A stretch of 64,000 nucleotides of DNA, taken from Cladobotryum mycophilum (lineage: Eukaryota > Ascomycota > Sordariomycetes > Hypocreales > Hypocreaceae). Positions 12,214 to 23,370 of the stretch are shown here, in pieces (the first letter of the stretch is position 1; every line of letters begins with the position of its first letter). The stretch covers positions 3,286,001-3,350,000 of the forward strand of contig CM071591.1 in assembly GCA_036429605.1 (NCBI GenBank), read 5' to 3'. The notes under the pieces were generated by a model. It had not been told where the DNA came from. It worked only from the letters and a program-made list of their open reading frames with translations, and did no database searches. The translations under genes and the position numbers were made by a program.

Positions 12214-12695
12214 CTTTGAACTTTGTTTCTAGGACTTGATGCCCTCGAATCCTAGTGATAAGCTGTTTCATATGAGTATAACCATAATTAAATGAGCTCC
12301 CGATCCCATGGATAGGAACAACGCGTGGGGGAATCCATCTTATGCTCATATCTTGGGGGGGTGCAAAAGTCCCAGTGTCTCAAGCTGTTGGTTGGACCAA
12401 CACCGCAGACAAGTCTAGACTCAACCAGGATGCTCGATTGGGAATTCGCCCGACTAGCATCGCATTTGCTACCACAAAGAAGGTGATAGTATGTAATTGG
12501 AGATGAAGAATGTTGGAATAAAAAATTGGTCTTATTATAAATGTTCGATTACTAAATTTTTTGTGGTCCGGTTTGCCAGCCATGAGTTGAGCTATTGAGC
12601 AATTATTTCTGTCGATTCCTAATATTATTGTGAATCCATTCTGCCTCCAAATCTTCCTCTCATCTCTAAAAACCGTTACCCATTTCCGATCCGGT
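12214..12695. other. Spacer upstream of ABC transporter
   Basis: AT-rich sequence between the transporter start and the end of the GNAT-ankyrin gene on the same strand. It should contain the transporter promoter. No coding frame or clear regulatory site could be supported. Confidence 0.4.
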
Positions 12696-14669
12696 TCATG
12701 GTGCCATATAACTCAACATGCTCTCCCGACGCAGTATAGCCATCGAGGGCCTCAAAGTCTCAAAGATATCACAGCCTCGAGCCACAAGCTCATACTCATG
12801 ATCGTTCCGGCACTCGGGTAGCCCATCGAGTTCGGCTTCGGGATCCATGTACGGCCCCAAACCTGACGGATACCCTCTCCATTCGTCGACGCTCATTGCC
12901 TGCTCGAGGACTTTTACCAAAACCGCATTCGGGTTGTATTTGGCAAACAGGTAATTATGTGCAGCCGCTCCGCTCAACCCAAACGTAGGGATTAGATGAA
13001 AGAATAATTTCTGGATGATGATGTCCAATATGCTAACAAAGCCTTCCAACGCCTCCTGGCATGGGTGGTAAGTGGTGCGAATATATGCGGGTAACTCCAC
13101 CGTCGTTGGGTCCTGGCCTTTGTTGTCCTTGAACAAGTCCAAATAAAGATTAAGCCTTCGGAGCAGCAGCTTTGCGTGCGAATGCAGAGTAGAGCGCATG
13201 CGTGGGCTAATAAAGCCTCGTATACACTTTCCGCAAGTGCAGCCAAACTTTAGCAGCAGCTCTTCGTCTGGGGAGGTGGGCTTATTCAGACCACACTCGT
13301 ACTTGAGTAAATATAAAGACGCAACAGCTGCTCCGTCATGGCCGTTGAAGAAAGTCGAATGCTCTCGGTTCTCTCTCAGGTGCCGCATTGCAGACTCAAT
13401 AGGTATCTCGCCCTTGTGGTTATGCATTTCGTTCAGTTTCGGGAAGGTATTCAAAAGCCACTTCACACAATGCGGCCTCGTAGTGTAACTTGCTAGATGC
13501 AAAAGTGTGTTGCCATGCGTGTCTGTTGCAGTCCAGATGGGGCTCGTCTCCGGAATACCATGCAGGATCCTCTTCAGCTCGGCCAGACATTTCAGATCGG
13601 CAGAATCAGACAGCATAGTGAACATGGCCTCTAATCTATGCGGTAAATCAAATTCTTCAACAAACGTCAAGTCAAAGTCTTCCCAGGCAGGCAATGCATG
13701 GCAACGATGTGTGGCATCGCTAGCCCAAGCAAAGAACCGCGTGTTTCCGACTCGGCGAAAGCCCAATGATCTCCAAAATTGGAGGGCGATGACGTATGCT
13801 TCATATTTCTCTGGAGGTATGTTATGAGTGGATGTGTACTCAGATGTATCAGGGGATACGATTGCAAAAAAAGGCGCAGAGGTTTCGGACCGTACACCGT
13901 CAAGCAGTGCACGAACAATGGCCCTACCAATCCCTTGACGACGCCATGGGATCAAGACAATAATTTTATCAATGGCCAAGATATCGCCCCGATCTAGCTC
14001 ATCCCCCCAGATCCCAGAGCCTCTTTGGATAGGGTGATGCTTGAATTCATCCCTCAGGCGGCCATATCGATCGAAAAGTTGACCGCCGAACTTGGTGGCA
14101 GCCCCGGAGCGGCAAAATATCTTTTGGTGGAACTTTCGGCTCATTTCGCTTCTTCGTATAAGGCTGCTATTGCAGATTCCGGAGATATAGCTGACCCCTT
14201 CGGGTCCAGTGTGTTCAACGAAGGCGTCTATGGCGCCGAGCCACCCACTAGATAGTGCAGTATCGTCCTCACTGTCATACATATCGAGGGGTTGCTCGAA
14301 CCCATCTAGAGAGTCTGAATCTGAATCTGAATCAACGGGTTCAATGTTAAGAACGCATTGCCGCCAGTTTTTCTCATTAAATGTCAGCACGTGCAAGTCC
14401 TCGGTGATGGGAGGGATAGCGTTTCGCCATGCTTCAATCCTCCTCCACCAATTAGGGGAAGCTGTATCATCAATTTGATTCAACCAAGACACCTGATCTG
14501 GCTTTGGTTCAAGCCTTTGAACTTGGAGTCTAGAGTGGATGACAACCTCGACCTCATGGCTCTTAATCGAACAGCTTGTGCCCCTGGATGTGTCGGACTT
14601 GGGGAATTTGCTTGGCCGGCTCAGGTCATGGGTTTGGTCATCAAGGGGACGCTTCGTGGAGCTTGCCAT
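12696..14669 (-). CDS. GNAT acetyltransferase-ankyrin protein
   Basis: Single exon, 657 residues from ATG. Residues 1-40 are basic and Ser/Pro/Lys-rich, possibly a nuclear-type tail. An acidic SDSDSDS segment lies near 112-118. A GNAT core follows, with motif A VLIPWRRQGIGRAIVRALL (about 236-254, the R/Q-x-x-G-x-G loop) and the motif-B-like LQFWRSLGFRRVG about 55 residues later. The C-terminal third carries at least one clear ankyrin repeat, DTHGNTLLHLASY, followed by weaker ones. A CTCGKC pair with an adjacent Cys-rich turn might bind metal. GNAT joined to ankyrin repeats occurs in uncharacterised fungal proteins; ankyrins would supply target binding. Substrate and pathway are unknown. It lies about 480 bases upstream of the ABC transporter start in the same orientation, which does not by itself link them. 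Confidence 0.8.
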   Translation of the reverse strand: MASSTKRPLDDQTHDLSRPSKFPKSDTSRGTSCSIKSHEVEVVIHSRLQVQRLEPKPDQVSWLNQIDDTASPNWWRRIEAWRNAIPPITEDLHVLTFNEKNWRQCVLNIEPVDSDSDSDSLDGFEQPLDMYDSEDDTALSSGWLGAIDAFVEHTGPEGVSYISGICNSSLIRRSEMSRKFHQKIFCRSGAATKFGGQLFDRYGRLRDEFKHHPIQRGSGIWGDELDRGDILAIDKIIVLIPWRRQGIGRAIVRALLDGVRSETSAPFFAIVSPDTSEYTSTHNIPPEKYEAYVIALQFWRSLGFRRVGNTRFFAWASDATHRCHALPAWEDFDLTFVEEFDLPHRLEAMFTMLSDSADLKCLAELKRILHGIPETSPIWTATDTHGNTLLHLASYTTRPHCVKWLLNTFPKLNEMHNHKGEIPIESAMRHLRENREHSTFFNGHDGAAVASLYLLKYECGLNKPTSPDEELLLKFGCTCGKCIRGFISPRMRSTLHSHAKLLLRRLNLYLDLFKDNKGQDPTTVELPAYIRTTYHPCQEALEGFVSILDIIIQKLFFHLIPTFGLSGAAAHNYLFAKYNPNAVLVKVLEQAMSVDEWRGYPSGLGPYMDPEAELDGLPECRNDHEYELVARGCDIFETLRPSMAILRRESMLSYMAP

Positions 14670-15468
14670 GTTATCGATTTACTCTAAAAAGAGGCGTATG
14701 AACGAATATACAGAATACAAATGTGTGCAGGTTGATGAGGAGGGAGAAGGTCCACCACCCACAGACGCGATGAGTCAATGACACCACCGTGGCAAAAAAC
14801 AAAGCTGGTGGTGCCTTCCTTCATCCATCTCCATCAGTGCGCCTACCCTAAAAGTATCAATCGTGAGAAGGTGCAATGCAACTCCGCCTAGCTATCACCC
14901 CCCAATACACTCCACTACACAGATATTCCCACTGATCATTCATCTATCCATAAGTAAGTAGCTATCTTTTTATCGCATTAAGCATCATTACATGTTCTGC
15001 CCGCTTTCATTCGGCTAAACTTCTGCAGCTTCTGCCATCCCAACCTGGCAGCTCCGCAACTCGTCCGCGGGCTTACTCTCCAGATTAACTGCCCATCGTC
15101 GATCAACCAATTGACAACTTTCAATTACGTGTTAATTTGCATTTTATACATACACTCTCGGGCTCGAAGTCATGGGCTCAGTGGCATCGTCTTGCCTATA
15201 CTCCATCTCCCCCTCATCGGCTATCGACTCGACTGACCCCCTCCCACTCACCCCCGTTTATCGGTAGTCGTCTAAAAGGCGCCCGCTGACGCTGACCGAT
15301 TGTTTGAGAACCCAAGAACCCGGGTCCTAGCATTTAACTTATCATCATCATCACCGTCATCCAAGGCCCCAAAATTCAAGTCACAATCATCGTATCCTGT
15401 GCGCCCTTCCATCGATATAATCCTCTCTCGCCCATCATTCTCATTGGTCACTTACCGAGACGGTAATA
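14670..15468. other. Divergent promoter region between GNAT-ankyrin and MOSC genes
   Basis: The two genes are transcribed away from each other from this 0.8-kb stretch, so it should hold both promoters. It is CT-rich near the MOSC start. No specific transcription-factor site could be assigned with confidence. Confidence 0.4.
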
Positions 15469-16599
15469 ATGAAGGTCACGGCCGTAAGATTTCACTCCCA
15501 TAAATAGTACTTTAGTACTATACATATCGTATGACAGTAAAAATAAGATGCTGACTTGACATCAATACTTCTTTTCCAGATTTGGGTGTATCCTATCAAA
15601 GCCCTACGGGGCATCCGTCTCGATAGTGCTCATCTCAGTCCGCAAGGTGTTCAATACGACAGGCGGTTCATCATCTGTCGTGCCCAGGCAGACGGCGAGT
15701 TGGTCAAGGTGCAGACCGACAAGAACCCAGAATGCAGTCTCTTTTCGCAGGAGATAGTCGGAGACATGCTCCATGTCAGATATCTGACGCCCATTGAGCC
15801 CTTGATACCCCGACGCCCTGAGCACGATGTTGTCCTACAAGTTCCGCTGGAGCCTGATATCTCTACTCTATCAAGGGTTGTTGTCAATCTCCATCGCAGC
15901 ATGGTCAACGCGTATAGCATGGGACCCTCGTACGATGAGTGGTTTAGCGCTTGCTTCGGTTTTCAAGTTACCTTTATCTACATTGGTGATGGGCGTCGTC
16001 CAGTGCTGGGGACTTATTCACCCAGGACCCTGCCAGATACGCCACAGAAGGGTTGGCTTGCTACACTGTCAGGCTATCTAGGAAGTGATGGGGCTCGGCC
16101 GGAGCCAGACTGGATAGCCTTCTCAGACTTGGCCCCTTACCTGGTCACGTCAGAGCAGTCACTACACAACGTCAGTGCAAGGCTTGAGAATGGTCCCATG
16201 GAAATGCACAAGTTCCGCCCCAACATCGTTGTCGATGGTGAAGGATGTGATGCCTTTGACGAAGACCTATGGGCGGAACTATCCATGGACGGCAAGCCAA
16301 TCTTTGCCCTGACCAAGCTATGCAACCGCTGCAACTCCATCAACGTCAACTATGACACTGGTAGACTAGCCGAGGGTGACCGCGGCATCGTGCTCAAGAA
16401 GCTCATGTCCGATCGCCGCATCGATCCCGGATACAAATGGGGTCCCACCTTTGGCAAGTACACATTCCTTGCCAACGGCATAGACGGGCTCAACCTCTCT
16501 GTCGGCGACGAGCTGTTCGTTACCAAGCGCCAAACCGAGATTCCTGTGACCGACTGGCCCATGACCAAAGAGGGAGCACGATTCTATCGCTATACCTAA
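15469..16599 (+). CDS. MOSC-domain molybdenum-cofactor protein (mARC-like)
   Basis: A 15-base first coding exon (15469-15483, MKVTA) is followed by a 96-base intron (gtaag...ttccag) and exon 15580-16599, giving 344 residues. The N-terminal MOSC_N barrel begins IWVYPIKALRGI and includes YDRRFIIC. The C-terminal MOSC domain contains FRPNIVVDGEG, FDEDLW, the LCNRCNSINVNYDTG motif with the Cys that would bind molybdenum in this family (about 256-259), and a final SVGDELFV. This matches mitochondrial amidoxime-reducing-component-type proteins, which reduce N-hydroxylated compounds using electrons from cytochrome b5. No transmembrane anchor or clear targeting peptide is visible, so the location is open. 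Starting at the tiny exon is preferred because it restores the IWVYPIKxxRG start conserved in the family. Confidence 0.87.
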
Positions 16600-19535
16600 A
16601 CTACCACTTGAGGTTTGTGCTTTGCTGTTCCTTTGAGAGGAACGAACACGCGCCCCCCCCCCCAAGGAAATGGTCTTCATTCCGTCTCTAGTTGAGACAG
16701 AATGGTTTCAATGCCACCAAAGACCCAACAGAGCTCTGAGAATGGGGTTGGAAGGAAGACCAAAAAAAAAAAAACCTAAAACTTGTTTGGTCCTATTACA
16801 AAAATACCACCCGAACCGGCTCGGACGTCTTATGCCTAACGGTGGGGCCAATGATTGATAACAGCCCAAGATGTTTCACACCAACAACATGACGACGAAC
16901 CCCCCTTCTTACCCTTTTCTCTTCCGTGGGCAGGATAATCCTGACTACATTCCCAAAATGCCGGAACCTTTCTGACCAAAGCATGTCATAAAAGGCCGCC
17001 GGTACATCAGCGCTAAAAAAGAAAAATGGCACGAACCCTGGCGGGATACCACTCTGGGATACCACCATGGGATACCTCCCAATAGCCCAATAGCCCAAAA
17101 ATGCCTGAGACCACCGTTACACCATCAAACACAGAATCATACACAACGCTGGCGGGATCTAACATACGCCATGTAGGTCTTGGATAGTTGACTCTCTTTT
17201 CAAAACTTTGGCTACGTTTCTTCGTATTCTTCTTGTTCTTTTTCCTTTTCTTCTTCTTCTTCTTCTTCCTTCATAGTTTGAGAAAAAGCGGGCTGTGCGG
17301 GGGTCGATCATCTCTGTATCACGTATCACTGCAACGACTCACAACAATCCACCATCCGCCCTCCCCCTTTTCACCAAGTTGATCAAACCAAACCAAACCA
17401 AAAGAATATGTCCCCGCATAGCGGAAGGATATTAAATCCTCCGGGAAATGTATCACAGGGAGAATAAGAGAAAAAAAGAAGTTTGCGTACACTATTTTTC
17501 CTCCCCCCCTTTTTTTTCTTTTTCTTTCCTTCTCCTGCATACCCTACCATTTATAAGGGAGGGGAAAAATGATATGTCTCTTTTTTCTAGAATGTTTCCA
17601 TGTTTTCTTCCGTGTTACGTATCAGTATATGAGTGGAAGAGGAAGAAAAGTTCCCCGGTGAGCCGGGTTCTGTGCTTGTGAAACGGGGGAGGGGAGTTGA
17701 TCTTGGATAAACTTGGGATGAGATTTGCTTTGACGGAAATAACTTGGAAGTAAATTATTGGGCAGATATGACGACGATGAGGGGGAGGGGGAGGAGAAGG
17801 TGGTGGTTTCAGGGAGCGGCGCGTGCTTCTCGAAAAATGCCCAACTACAGTGGTTGGGTGGGTAGGCAAGAGATCCATTGGAATCAACCTCCAAGACCAG
17901 CTATAGTCGTCATATTGATGTGATTGGATATACGGAATACCAAGCATTGCTCTTCATCTCACATCCCATTGTTCACGTCTCGAGAATCGCGCACAAGTTG
18001 CATCACGGAGAATAAAGCAAGAATGGCAAAGATAAAAATAGCAAGTCTATTAAACTCCACACCAAACCCTTTTTTCCCCTTGACCTTTTTGGTGTGTCCC
18101 CCATCATGTAAACCATGTTGCGCGTGCGTTCTAAAATCTTTCCCACCGTCTTACGACGAACCAGTCTAACCATCTAATAACCAAAAGCGCCAGATCAATC
18201 CCCAAAAAACAAAAATCCCAATCCCAATCCCCATGCCCATCCCAATCTATTGATTACCGTGAATACGCCCCAAGAAAATCCCATTGTAGCGAGTTTGAAA
18301 TGCCCAAGCCCCAAGCCAGAGAGAGAAAGGAAAAAGACCAAGGAAAAAGCCGTGAACAACCCCTCCCCCAACCGTGTTCGGTATGACAAATAAATGAGGG
18401 CCCCAGGGTATAAGACGCCAAGCCGTGTAAGGAAAGAAAAGAACGCTGAGCCTGGAGCTCGTTGGGCATGAATGCAATGCCAAGAAAAAAGGTACCACCG
18501 TGGAATGGTAAAGATCTCCAACAGGAGGATGAGGAGCAGGAGGAGCAACAAGGAAGGGAAAGCCGCGCCTAGGAAGAGAAGCCGCCGACGAAGACCAAAA
18601 AAAAAAGCAACTCAGTTGTTCATGTTTTCCATGGGTCGGTGCTGGATCTCAGCCAAAAAGGGCTTGTTGCTGCCGCTGCCGCTGCTGCTGCTGTGAAACG
18701 AGGGGGGTGTGAGACCGTTAGGCATTCCTGCGGTGCAACCATCCATACTGTTGTGGTTGGATTTTCTTCATCTTCCTTTTCTCCTTCTTTTTCTTCTTCT
18801 GGCCAACACACCCACAAGATTTTTAGAAGCTGCAAGATGCATGTTCTAGATGCAAGAAGAATTCATCTCCCATGACCGCTAAGCGGGCGCTGATGGGTCA
18901 ACCCAAAGGGACAGCAGGGGGAGTATTGCTAACGCTGCACGAGGCCCAAAACGGGCCCTGTTCGAGGGGCCAACCCACGTGGAACGTGCAGCGCGGTAAC
19001 CGAAAGGAACAGAGGCTGAAAACCGCGGCGGAGCCAAAAAGAGCGAAATGACAAGGGAGGGGGGTTTGAAATGCACAGCGAGCTCCTGCGAGTAATGGAT
19101 GCAGGTAATGTCAATTCGGGAACTGCAGCTGCGGGCGTGGGCAAGCGAGAAGCAGTCCCTGGAGAGGGAAAAATGGGATATCAAAAAAGTCTATCGTCGT
19201 GTCGTGTGTATGTGTGTAAGAAAAGAAAAGAGTGTCTTGTCCATGGATCCGAAAAGTCGGGTCGATAGTCGATGGCGCATAGACAGTGGAGCATCAAAGG
19301 ATCGTCAGTCATACTGCGTGCGTGTGTGTGCGTGTGCGTTCGCGTTATTGCTCACTATTGAGGCGGCGCTTCCGTGCTCCCGTCTCAATTGCAAAAAATC
19401 GTAGCTCTCGTGAACAATATCTAACAGTATTGCTTTCATCAGCCAGTCGGTAAATTGCCACAAATGGCCTGCCACTGGAGGCAATTTGTCGACTGGGTTC
19501 CTAGCCTATTGCTATGTGTTGTTGAACAGGTCCAT
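16600..19535. other. Gene-free spacer, pyrimidine/purine tracts
   Basis: Nearly 3 kb with poly-C, poly-A and CTT tracts (for example about 16655-16670 and 17230-17275) and no supported coding frame. The left edge is the 3' region of the MOSC gene. The right edge is the 3' region of the small Cys-rich gene on the opposite strand. Confidence 0.4.
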
Positions 19536-19694
19536 TTAGACGGACTGGGTGCAAGGGCGGCAGAGGTGAAGCTTGCAGTAGGTGCATTCATAGATCATGC
19601 AGTGAGGCCCTGAGCGGCAAAGCTGGCAAACCCACTGAACAAGGGTGTTGTCGGACTTGATCATGACGAACTGGTGGGCGCAAGAGACAGCCAT
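19536..19694 (-). CDS. 52-residue Cys/His-rich microprotein (putative zinc finger)
   Basis: A short ORF that ordinary length cut-offs miss. Four CxxC-type or closely spaced Cys/His pairs fill it: C5 and H7, C23-x2-C26 (VCQLC), H31-C32, C37-x2-C40 (CTYC), and H43 with C45-x2-C48 (CRPC). This is enough for two zinc sites, as in a miniature RING or treble-clef fold. There is no signal peptide or membrane segment. The start sits in a strong fungal context (CACAATGGC) after a C-rich CAACATCC...CCAACC leader, and a TATAAA box lies about 245 bases upstream. Both suggest a genuinely expressed gene. Nothing else in the surrounding 13 kb looks coding. I do not recognise a named family. The pattern fits small conserved fungal zinc-binding proteins, possibly protein- or RNA-binding, which is inference. 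Confidence 0.7.
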   Translation of the reverse strand: MAVSCAHQFVMIKSDNTLVQWVCQLCRSGPHCMIYECTYCKLHLCRPCTQSV

Positions 19695-19938
19695 TGTGAT
19701 GGTTGGGAGTGAGAGGATGTTGATGTCGTAGAGTCGTGAAGGTGAGTATCTCTCGTCAGGAGTCGAGAGAGATAGATGATGACTTGAGGTGTGACTAGGC
19801 AGTTCTCAGAGACCCAAAGGCGAGAGGATGAGTTTCCTGTAGTTGCTGGTGATAGGAAGCTCAAGTGTTTGGTATTGCAAGAGCTTGTTCGGTGTTGTTG
19901 GGTATCAACGGATTGCAAGTTGAGAGATCGTAATGGTG
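19695..19938 (-). promoter_or_regulatory. Probable 5' leader of the microprotein gene
   Basis: Between the TATA-like box and the ATG on this strand the sequence is C/A/T-rich with little G. It includes CAACAACACCGAACAAGC and CATCAACATCCTCTCACTCC, the style of leader seen in well-expressed filamentous-fungal genes. No ATG upstream ORF of note was recognised in it. Confidence 0.4.
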
Positions 19939-19944
19939 TTTATA
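19939..19944 (-). promoter_or_regulatory. TATA-like box of the microprotein gene
   Basis: TATAAA on the minus strand (TTTATA on plus), about 245 bases before the ATG at 19694. It would give a leader of roughly 200 bases. The assignment rests only on match and position. Confidence 0.4.
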
Positions 19945-20339
19945 TGTGTTGATGGCAGAGAGAGGGCAAAGATGGATGAGGATATCGTGGGGTATTATAG
20001 AAAAGGAGAGATCTCTTGATATCGTGCGTGAGAGTGATGATATGATGAGGTGGTGGTAGTGGTGGTGATGAGGATAGAGAAAAGTAGTAGCGGTGGTAGT
20101 GGTAGTAGTTGATATAGAAGTGGAAGATGCAGGTGAGGATGCAGGTGAAGATGCGAGTGATGAGGAGGGCCAAGTCAGGGTTGAGGGTCGTGACCGGTAG
20201 TTTATATGTTTGGAGAAAGGTAGTGAATCAAGGAAGTAGAAGCACCGGTGAGAGCCACAACAATGGGATGAGATGTGGTCAAACCATCAAGGGAGAGAAG
20301 TTGTTTGCAAGGCAAGGCAAGGCAAAGCCAGGCAAGGCA

Positions 20340-20341
<2 letters not shown>

Positions 20342-20375
<34 letters not shown>
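20342..20375. repeat. GA dinucleotide microsatellite
   Basis: A run of about 17 GA units ending in GACAGAC. It follows an imperfect GGCAA-rich stretch (about 20309-20340). Confidence 0.85.
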
Positions 20376-20380
<5 letters not shown>

Positions 20381-20546
20381 GAAGGTAGTCGTAAACGCCC
20401 GTAGGATGAGAGTCCAGTCAGGCTTAGTACAGGTCCGGGGTTGGAGGGGCCCGGTGGACGGGACGGGGCCCAGAAGCCGGGAGACAAGGACGAACGAACG
20501 AACCAGGCGATGGGAGGCGAGGCGATTGTCTCGCCATAAGGTACGG

Positions 20547-20656
20547 ACCCAGCAAAGAGAACCCAGCAAAGAGAACCCAGCAAAAGGGAACCCAGCAAAA
20601 GGGAACCCAGCAAAAGGGAACCCAGCAAAAGGGAACCCAGCAAGAAGAACCCAGCC
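20547..20656. repeat. 14/15-base minisatellite, about 7 copies
   Basis: Tandem units based on ACCCAGCAAAAGGGA. Two 14-base variants (ending AAAGAGA) come first, then four perfect 15-base copies (20575-20634), then a degenerate copy (ending AAGAAGA) and a partial one. The 15-base unit keeps frames open on both strands and explains the Gly-Phe-Pro and Lys-Gly-Asn-Pro repeat frames there, which I do not regard as genes. Confidence 0.9.
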
Positions 20657-21310
20657 AGGCAGGGGTGTCTCGAACGGATACACAGGCGGGCGTTTTAAGT
20701 TGTCCGTTTTAGTGTCTTGGAGTTTTTTTGGTACCGAAACGAAACGAACGGACGGACGTTTGAACAGGGAAGACAAAGAAAATAGCAAAAGAAAAAAAAA
20801 CGGAGACGCTTCAAACAAAGAAACAGAGTTTTTTTTTCTTTCCTTCTCTCTTCCTTCTTTTGTTTGTTTTAGGAGATCTCCGTTTGGGGTTCGTTCGTTG
20901 GGAGGCGGGCGGGATGGAAGAGGCTAAGGGGAGAGAGGAATGAGAAGCACGGGAGAGGCGGAAAACCAACTGAACAGCGCAAACGTCCGGTGGCGGCCCG
21001 GGAGGAAGAGAGAGATGTTGTTTGTTGGTTGGTTGTGAAGAAGAAGAATGAAAAAAAAATTGAGGAAAAAAATAATGAATAGAAGAAGAATGAAGATGTT
21101 GATTTTTGCTTAATTCGGATTGCTTGAGAAGGCCATAGTTGAGTATGCCCTGTTGTTCAGGTTGTGATTGCATAGACAAAACATGTTGATGACGAGAGAG
21201 AACAAGATGGACAGAAAAAGTTGTGCGTGCGTGTGTATGTGTAAGAGGGGAATCAAGATGAAGATGACGACGTTCAATCGCTAATGCCTTGAGTGGGGAC
21301 GAGGAAACAG

Positions 21311-21312
<2 letters not shown>

Positions 21313-21353
<41 letters not shown>
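21313..21353. repeat. GA dinucleotide microsatellite
   Basis: About 20 perfect GA units, followed within 10 bases by a CCT/CTC trinucleotide run. The purine tract next to a pyrimidine tract could allow triplex or hinge DNA. Confidence 0.9.
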
Positions 21354-21355
<2 letters not shown>

Positions 21356-22307
21356 CAAGTTCCTCCTCCTCCTCCTCCTCTTGCTCCTCCTCCTACTCAC
21401 TCAAACTCGTACTGCGTATACGTAGGCATAACCAAAAGCAGTGAAATCTAAATTGCCCTGCATGCATGAGTACATGAACGATTGATTGCACGATTGGACA
21501 TGCAATGCAACCAGACAGACTCGGTCAAGGTTATCCATGGTTATGTCGGGTAGCTTGTTTGGTGGTGTGATGGTGTTGGTGTTGGTGTTGGTGGAGGGGG
21601 ATGTCGTTGGTGGTGGTCCCATCCACAACACATAATAGAGCACGCAGGAAAGAGATGTCACCACTAACACACACTCACTCTCAGGTCCTCTCCCCTTGCT
21701 TTCCTTGCTTGCTTCCCTTCAGCTGTTGCCTTGATAATTTGCTCTAGCATGCTTTTAGTGTTGCCGCCTCCGGCATCTCCAAATTGAATCTGTGCCGCCG
21801 CGGCGCCCTTGGAAACAAGAAAAACGGTAGATCCTTCTTACGTTGATGTAATTAATTACTTGATAAAGCAAAAGGACGTCTCACGCACTCAGCGTGTTCT
21901 GTTTGTGCTACCATGTAAACGGATTGAGAGTACTGACTGTGCTGGGTATGGTATTACGGAGTGCTGTGTTAGTACTTGTACATACGTACATACATACAAT
22001 GATCGGAGTGCATGTTTCTACGGTACATACATATGAATACTCTAAAATTACCCCCTGGTGTGGTGTGTGGGTGTGGGTGTGTCTGAGACAAGTCAAGTAA
22101 TGGTGGGTTCCAGCCGTCGTTCGCATCCATGGGGTCGGTGCCGCCAAACAGAAGAAGGACTTCTGACGTCGGAGACACGGGAACGGGTCTCTCTCCCCTG
22201 TGTGCTTGGGTCTGAGGTCTTGAGTCCCTGAGTCCAGTCCTTGGGTCAGTCATGGTGATGGGTCATGGTGATGGATGTGCAAGTATGTCAAAGAGCCTCC
22301 TACACTC

Positions 22308-22342
22308 ACCTCTACCTCTACCTCCACCTCCACCTCCACCTC
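22308..22342. repeat. CCTCTA/CCTCCA hexamer repeat
   Basis: Imperfect tandem hexamers, CCTCTA then CCTCCA, in gene-free DNA. Confidence 0.75.
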
Positions 22343-23039
22343 TCTCTTTCCGCCCAAGATACTAAAATAAAACAGTTGCTGCTCGCTCCAACTTGGGCTT
22401 CCATGATTGCGAAGGTGCAAAAAAATGGGTAGGCAGGTGAGAATATGAGCACTAGAGGTGAGGTAAGCATAAGCATGCATAATAGTAGTGATGGTGATAA
22501 TAATAATAACCATAATAAAACAAAACGAGGCTCCCATGAAAACCCTTTTTCTTAGTCTTATTGGTCCCTTGAGCTTTGAACCTCTGGGGCTTTGGGCACT
22601 TGGGATTTAGTTCGTTCCATGGATGGGTTGGTGATGGGGTTGGTTCACGGCAGATGGCTTGATCCTTGGAATTTCATTAGCGAAGCGGCCGACCTGCAAG
22701 AAGACAAAACGAGCGCCCTTGTTCGTTGTGAGTTTGGTGTGGTACAATTAAAAATAAATAAATGAATAGATGAATGAATGAATAAATCAAAAACGTGCTC
22801 GCCGTTTGGTGGTGGCATCCGCTGCTACGCCATTGCCATGTGTGGACATGTAGGCGTTGCATTTTTCCTGCTATGCGATGATGTCCATATCATGGGTGGC
22901 ATCCATGGATCCATGTAATGCTGCATGCATGTAGCCCTACCGGCTAGCTGGGTCCACGATGGATTGGGCCGATGATATGGGGAGGGGGCCAAAAAACACA
23001 GAGAGAGGCACACACCACACCACACACAGAAGACACACG

Positions 23040-23046
<7 letters not shown>

Positions 23047-23071
<25 letters not shown>
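23047..23071. repeat. GA dinucleotide microsatellite
   Basis: A third GA run in the same region, flanked by AAAG-type purine sequence on the right. Confidence 0.8.
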
Positions 23072-23361
23072 AAGAAAGAAAAAAGACCAGGTTCATCGAT
23101 GACACAGACTTGCCTATTGAAGGAGTGCAAGGGAAGGGAAAGACGAACAAGCCATGCGCCACAAGATGGTGAGACAGACAAACGGCTGGCCGGATTCTTG
23201 GGACCAACTAACCTCCTTTTGCTCCTCAGGCTTTCATCGAGTTCCTTTATTTCTTTTTTCTTTTCTTTTCCTTTTTCTTTTCCTCCCCTAGTCAAACGCA
23301 GCTCCCGGCGGGAAATCACCGCTACCGCCGCCCAACAAAGAAAACGGCAATTATGGAGTAT

Positions 23362-23370
23362 TACGGAGTA
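23362..23370. repeat. TACGGAGTA 9-mer (copy 2)
   Basis: Exact copy of the recurrent intergenic 9-mer, here just after the related TATGGAGTA, so two near-copies stand in tandem. Confidence 0.5.

Noticed and set aside
20127..20927. 266-codon plus frame and overlapping 179-codon minus frame with repeated peptides
   Set aside because: Openness comes from the 15-base minisatellite and the GA run. No domain, no splice partner, and both strands are equally open.
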